Below, in pieces: positions 4,877-7,572 of a stretch of 7,572 nucleotides of DNA. The stretch lies in NCBI GenBank assembly GCA_023128855.1, contig JAGMDE010000095.1:1-7572 (forward strand), written 5' to 3'. Every line of letters begins with the position of its first letter. The first letter of the stretch is position 1. The notes under the pieces are model-generated. The model saw only the letters and a list, made by a program, of their open reading frames with translations. It did no database searches and was not told the DNA's origin. This DNA comes from Thermoplasmatales archaeon (GTDB taxonomy: Archaea; Thermoplasmatota; E2; DHVEG-1). The position numbers and the translations under genes were made by a program.

Positions 4877-7279
4877 GGATATGAGAATGTTCAAAATGTA
4901 AATCCCATTCCAGGTTCAAGGGATGGCTGGGCTTTGCAATGGAGTCAGTCTTATGGTGGTTATGGGCATTCTCAGCATGCACAGCCAGTTGGAGATATTG
5001 ATGAAGACGGAGTGAATGAGGTAATTATTGGTGGATATGGCAGCCAAGGGGCACGCATCCTATTCTACAATGCAGATACAGAAACATATGAACAAGAACA
5101 TTTCTGGAACTATCCAGGAGGCGCGTATAATGGCGTTCCATCTGGAGTCTGCATCCTTGACTTGGATGATGATGGAGACCTAGAATTTGTAGCATCATTT
5201 GAATATGGAGGCAAAAATGGAATACTTGCCTATGACTGGGATGGAGCAACCCTCACCGAATTGGATTACTACACTGGTACTGGATACGACTTCGCCTTTG
5301 ACGTATATGCCTGCGACTACGATGATGATGGAACTGTCGAGGTTATCATCGCCAACGCTCCTGAATATGGAACCGGTATTTATCATGTAACCGCCCTTGA
5401 ATGGGTAGATGATGGATTCGAGCATAGTGCAAGCTGGCAGTGCATGGATACGGGTCAAGAATGCCCCATGGTATGGTCTGGCGATCCAGATAACGACGGC
5501 GATACTGAGATCGTTGCTGCCTGTTCAGACTCCCAAGCAGCCTATGTGCTCTCGTACGACGGTAGTGACTGGGTACAAGAAGCTAAAATACCTTTAGGAA
5601 CCAGCGTCTACGCAATTGCTCTGGGAGATCTAGATGGTGACGGTATCGACGAAATCGAAATCGGAGGTTTGGATACAGATGTATACATCTATAAATATCA
5701 GGATGGTGACTACGTGGAAGTATGGTCACATGACTATACTGGAGAACAAGGCATTATAGAAGCTGTAGCTATTGGAGATGCAGATAATGATGGAATAAAT
5801 GAATTCTTGGTTGGGACTCATATCGTCCACGTCCTTCAATGGAATGAAACACTTGGAGATTACGAGGAAGAGGCGACACTTATTGATTCAACAGGTAGGC
5901 TTTCTGGTGTAATCATTGGAGATTGCGATTCTGATGGCTTGAATGAAGTGAAAGCAACTGAGATTTTTGATGGAGGAACCGGTGGTGAATTCATTTATAA
6001 AAATTATGACAGTACACCGCCTGTAACCGCGCATGCCTTTGACCCCGCAACGCCTGATGGAGAAAACGGCTGGTATATCAGTTGTGTAACCGTGACATTA
6101 GACACTACGGATGAACATACTAGAGCAGCGAAGACGGAGTACAAACTCGACGGTGGCATACCTGTAGAACACTTTGGACCCTGGCCTTTCGATTTTGTTG
6201 AATGCGACTGTACACACACACTTGAATACCGGTCAACAGACGTGGCGGGAAATGTAGAGGCATGGAAAGGCCCATTTGACCTTAAGATCGATACCACACT
6301 CCCAACCATAACACTCACAAAAACAACTATCATACCTTGGATAAAAATCAAGTTCACAGCAGATGTCGATGATGAATGCAGTGGTATCAATAGGGTAGAA
6401 TGGTATGTCGATAATAATCCTGTAGAGACAGACAACTCTCCTGGTCCCTATGAATATACATGGACTGGAACTGGATCTCACACCGTAACCGCTGTCGCCT
6501 ACGACAACGCAGGGAACTCAAATACGGAATCAATGAGCACACCGCACAGTCGAATTCAAATTCGTAATCAAAACAGTCAACCTTTTTTAAATAGAATATT
6601 CCTCAATATTCTAGAACGCTTCCCAAATCTGTTCCCAATACTACGGTACATAATGGGTGCATACATAGAAAGATTTAAACCAGAAAAACCAGAGATGGCA
6701 CCAGAACCACCAAAGGATGAACCAAAAGATGAAATCCCAGTACCTGCACCTGAAACTCCAGTTGAGGAACCACCGAAGGAGGATAAACCTGCTGAACCAA
6801 AGGAACAAGAAAAAACCGAAGAACCAGATGACCAAGAAGAACCAATATTGGTGTTTGATATTTCTGTTGAGGAGAAATTCAAACTTGGAGAACCAATTCC
6901 AGTTATAGCAACACTTACAAATAATGGAAAAAAGTCAATAAGAGTAAGTGAAATGAATTTTAAGACTGGGACTGTGGACTTCTTCATCAGGACACCAGAT
7001 GGATATACCATTCACTACATTGGTCCTGTTAATGATAGTGAAATGAGGCTTTGGAGGCTCATGCCAGAGGAAAGCCAATCAATTGACATGGACATAGTAA
7101 AGAGTGGGTTATTCGGTATTGATCCACCTAGCCATACTGATTTGTCTTACGAATTTGTAGAAGGGGAATACGCTATCAGAGGTCACTATAAATCATATCC
7201 CGTGACACCACTTACATCATTGGACTTTTGGGAAGGAGAACTAGATTCGCCTACATATGAATTTACAATACTTGGATAA
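4760..7279 (+). CDS. secreted seven-bladed FG-GAP/VCBS beta-propeller protein with Ig-like domains, internal FPIL module and extra C-terminal domain
   Basis: An 839-residue exported protein. Residues 1-23 are a signal peptide ending P-V-A, homologous to that of the gene at 500. Residues about 60-415 hold seven calcium-loop motifs of the D-x-D-x-DG type, starting at residues 79, 134, 186, 242, 290, 340 and 388. The 48-56-residue spacing fits a complete seven-bladed FG-GAP/VCBS propeller, a fold known for calcium-dependent ligand binding and adhesion. Residues about 418-514 resemble OmpL47-type Ig-like domains (TEYKLDGG, LEYRSTDVAGNVE). Residues about 515-593 are another Ig-like domain (VEWYVDN, HTVTAVAYDNAGN). 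Residues 603-633 are the shared module (PFLNRIFLNILERFPNLFPILRYIMG in part), here not terminal. Residues 634-695 are a Pro/Glu/Lys-rich linker. Residues 696-839 form a beta-sandwich-like domain (FKLGEPIPVIATLTNNGKKS) loosely like BsuPI or other Ig-like folds. Role inferred: surface ligand-binding protein. Confidence 0.93.
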   Translation: MNKKIVGIFVMTLLIVATVLPVAGTMNVNRITAEENLEYGYENVQNVNPIPGSRDGWALQWSQSYGGYGHSQHAQPVGDIDEDGVNEVIIGGYGSQGARILFYNADTETYEQEHFWNYPGGAYNGVPSGVCILDLDDDGDLEFVASFEYGGKNGILAYDWDGATLTELDYYTGTGYDFAFDVYACDYDDDGTVEVIIANAPEYGTGIYHVTALEWVDDGFEHSASWQCMDTGQECPMVWSGDPDNDGDTEIVAACSDSQAAYVLSYDGSDWVQEAKIPLGTSVYAIALGDLDGDGIDEIEIGGLDTDVYIYKYQDGDYVEVWSHDYTGEQGIIEAVAIGDADNDGINEFLVGTHIVHVLQWNETLGDYEEEATLIDSTGRLSGVIIGDCDSDGLNEVKATEIFDGGTGGEFIYKNYDSTPPVTAHAFDPATPDGENGWYISCVTVTLDTTDEHTRAAKTEYKLDGGIPVEHFGPWPFDFVECDCTHTLEYRSTDVAGNVEAWKGPFDLKIDTTLPTITLTKTTIIPWIKIKFTADVDDECSGINRVEWYVDNNPVETDNSPGPYEYTWTGTGSHTVTAVAYDNAGNSNTESMSTPHSRIQIRNQNSQPFLNRIFLNILERFPNLFPILRYIMGAYIERFKPEKPEMAPEPPKDEPKDEIPVPAPETPVEEPPKEDKPAEPKEQEKTEEPDDQEEPILVFDISVEEKFKLGEPIPVIATLTNNGKKSIRVSEMNFKTGTVDFFIRTPDGYTIHYIGPVNDSEMRLWRLMPEESQSIDMDIVKSGLFGIDPPSHTDLSYEFVEGEYAIRGHYKSYPVTPLTSLDFWEGELDSPTYEFTILG
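6566..6658 (+). other. internal copy of the FPIL module
   Basis: This segment encodes residues 603-633 of the propeller protein. It matches the terminal modules of the other three genes, closest to gene 2 (FPILRYIMG here, FPILRYILGL then stop there). The PRNR part is degenerate here (IRNQNSQ). Confidence 0.85.
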
Positions 7280-7323
7280 GCACTGTAAAAGAAAAATATA
7301 TAGAATAGTATAGAAATCAAAAA

Positions 7324-7352
7324 CCTTTCTCTTTTTCTTTATATTTTTCTTT
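7324..7352 (+). terminator. T-rich gene-end tract after the propeller gene
   Basis: A run of mostly T with some C begins 45 bases after the stop codon, after CAAAAACC. It has the same lead and composition as the tract at 4595-4616. Confidence 0.55.
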
Positions 7353-7366
7353 AATAACGATAGTAA

Positions 7367-7443
7367 GGTTAGACAGAGGTTATAACCTGATATATCCGCC
7401 ACCTCCACGATTTATGTTATTGATTCACCTCTTCTGCCTAACC
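7367..7443 (+). ncRNA. possible small structured RNA or inverted-repeat element
   Basis: GGTTAGACAGAGGT at 7367-7380 can pair with ACCTCTTCTGCCTAACC at 7427-7443: six base pairs, a one-by-one mismatch, four base pairs, a three-base bulge, then three more. The two arms close a 77-base segment. A TATA-like TTTATATT at 7338-7345 is placed to start transcription near 7367, and T-rich DNA follows the 3' arm. A perfect 12-base palindrome, AGGTTATAACCT at 7377-7388, offers a competing hairpin. I see no tRNA T-loop motif, no convincing C/D boxes and no riboswitch I recognise. It may equally be the remnant of a mobile element. Confidence 0.25.
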
Positions 7444-7451
7444 TATATATA

Positions 7452-7487
7452 TTTCTCTTTTATAGTATATATTTTTTTGTATTTTTA
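7452..7487 (+). terminator. second T-rich stretch
   Basis: This AT-rich, T-dominated stretch follows the inverted repeat at 7367-7443 and precedes the 16-base element. It could end a small transcript, or simply be promoter-proximal AT-rich DNA. Confidence 0.25.
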
Positions 7488-7503
7488 TTGAAATGAAATC
7501 AGT
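7488..7503 (+). promoter_or_regulatory. 16-base repeated intergenic element, copy 3
   Basis: An exact copy of TTGAAATGAAATCAGT. It ends 21 bases before the TATA-like box at 7525-7532, close to the 25-base gap of copy 1. By analogy with genes 2 and 4, a further + strand gene should begin shortly beyond the window. Confidence 0.55.
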
Positions 7504-7524
7504 GTGACAAATTAATTTTTTATA

Positions 7525-7532
7525 TTTAAATA
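7525..7532 (+). promoter_or_regulatory. TATA-like box for a gene beyond the window
   Basis: TTTAAATA, the same eight bases as the box at 447-454. A start would fall near 7555, at the foot of the hairpin at 7554-7572. Confidence 0.5.
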
Positions 7533-7553
7533 TTAAAAATATTTTTTAGTGAA

Positions 7554-7572
7554 ATAGGGGCTGTGCCCCTAT
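7554..7572. repeat. perfect 8-bp inverted repeat with a 3-base loop at the window edge
   Basis: ATAGGGGC, TGT, GCCCCTAT. It is markedly more GC-rich than its surroundings and may extend past the window. It could be a 5'-leader hairpin in the next transcript or the end of a repeat element. Confidence 0.5.

Noticed and set aside
4994..5950. Dockerin or EF-hand repeats, suggested by D-x-D-x-DG motifs
   Set aside because: Seven motifs spaced 48-56 residues apart with beta-strand patterns fit FG-GAP/VCBS propeller blades. Dockerins have two closely spaced motifs with short helices.
6577..7011. Long open frames on the - strand opposite genes 2 and 4, for example 6577-7011 and 6004-6435
   Set aside because: They lie wholly opposite well-supported genes, have low-complexity products reflecting the codon bias of the + strand repeats or linker, and lack good ribosome binding sites.
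7367..7443. tRNA gene on either strand, because the segment is 77 bases with pairing ends
   Set aside because: No TTC-x-A-type T-loop, no D-arm and no plausible anticodon stem on either strand.
7413..7492. Small open frame after ATG at 7413
   Set aside because: About 25 codons dominated by Ile, Tyr, Phe and Leu from AT-rich DNA, no ribosome binding site, and it crosses the stem arm and T-rich tract.
7554..7572. Insertion-sequence terminus
   Set aside because: No transposase fragment, partner repeat or target duplication can be seen in the window; kept only as a hairpin.

Overview
This window looks like part of an archaeal genome, most likely a Thermoplasmata or related euryarchaeote. The assignment is by inference, since no rRNA or tRNA gene is present. 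Signs for it are AT-rich DNA, TATA-like boxes about 40-55 bases upstream of starts, strong purine-rich ribosome binding sites, pyrimidine/T-rich tracts after genes instead of bacterial hairpin terminators, and secreted multi-domain proteins rich in N-glycosylation sequons. Their signal peptides, ending near VAGTMN, match my memory of uncultured Thermoplasmata proteins.

Four genes lie head to tail on the + strand: a 3' fragment (1-371), a 939-residue protein (500-3319), a 398-residue protein (3382-4578) and an 839-residue protein (4760-7279). All appear to be exported and built from beta-sandwich or beta-propeller modules: DUF7467-like, FN3-like, PKD-like, FG-GAP/VCBS and Ig-like. I see no enzyme signature. 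The likely role is surface display, adhesion or cell-envelope structure.

The most notable point is a shared module of about 30-36 residues, roughly PRNR-x(5)-FL-x(2)-L-x(3)-P-x(2)-FPIL-x(3-7)-G. It ends the first three proteins. In the fourth it lies inside the chain, followed by a Pro/Glu/Lys-rich linker and one more domain. It does not match the C-terminal sorting signals I know (LPXTG, PEP-CTERM, PGF-CTERM, PEF-CTERM) and may be an undescribed anchoring or export tag. Genes 2 and 4 also share a 117-base 5' block covering the signal peptide, joined to unrelated middles, so the locus appears to evolve by module shuffling.

The transcription layout is regular. Three gene ends (after genes 1, 3 and 4) have a pyrimidine tract and then an exact 16-base element, TTGAAATGAAATCAGT, upstream of a TATA-like box. 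The 62-base gap between genes 2 and 3 lacks both, so those two probably share a transcript. The last 293 bases hold no convincing gene. They contain a gene-end T tract, a 77-base segment closed by a long imperfect stem (possible small RNA or structured element), a second T-rich stretch, another 16-base element with a TATA box for a gene beyond the window, and a perfect 8-bp hairpin at the window edge.
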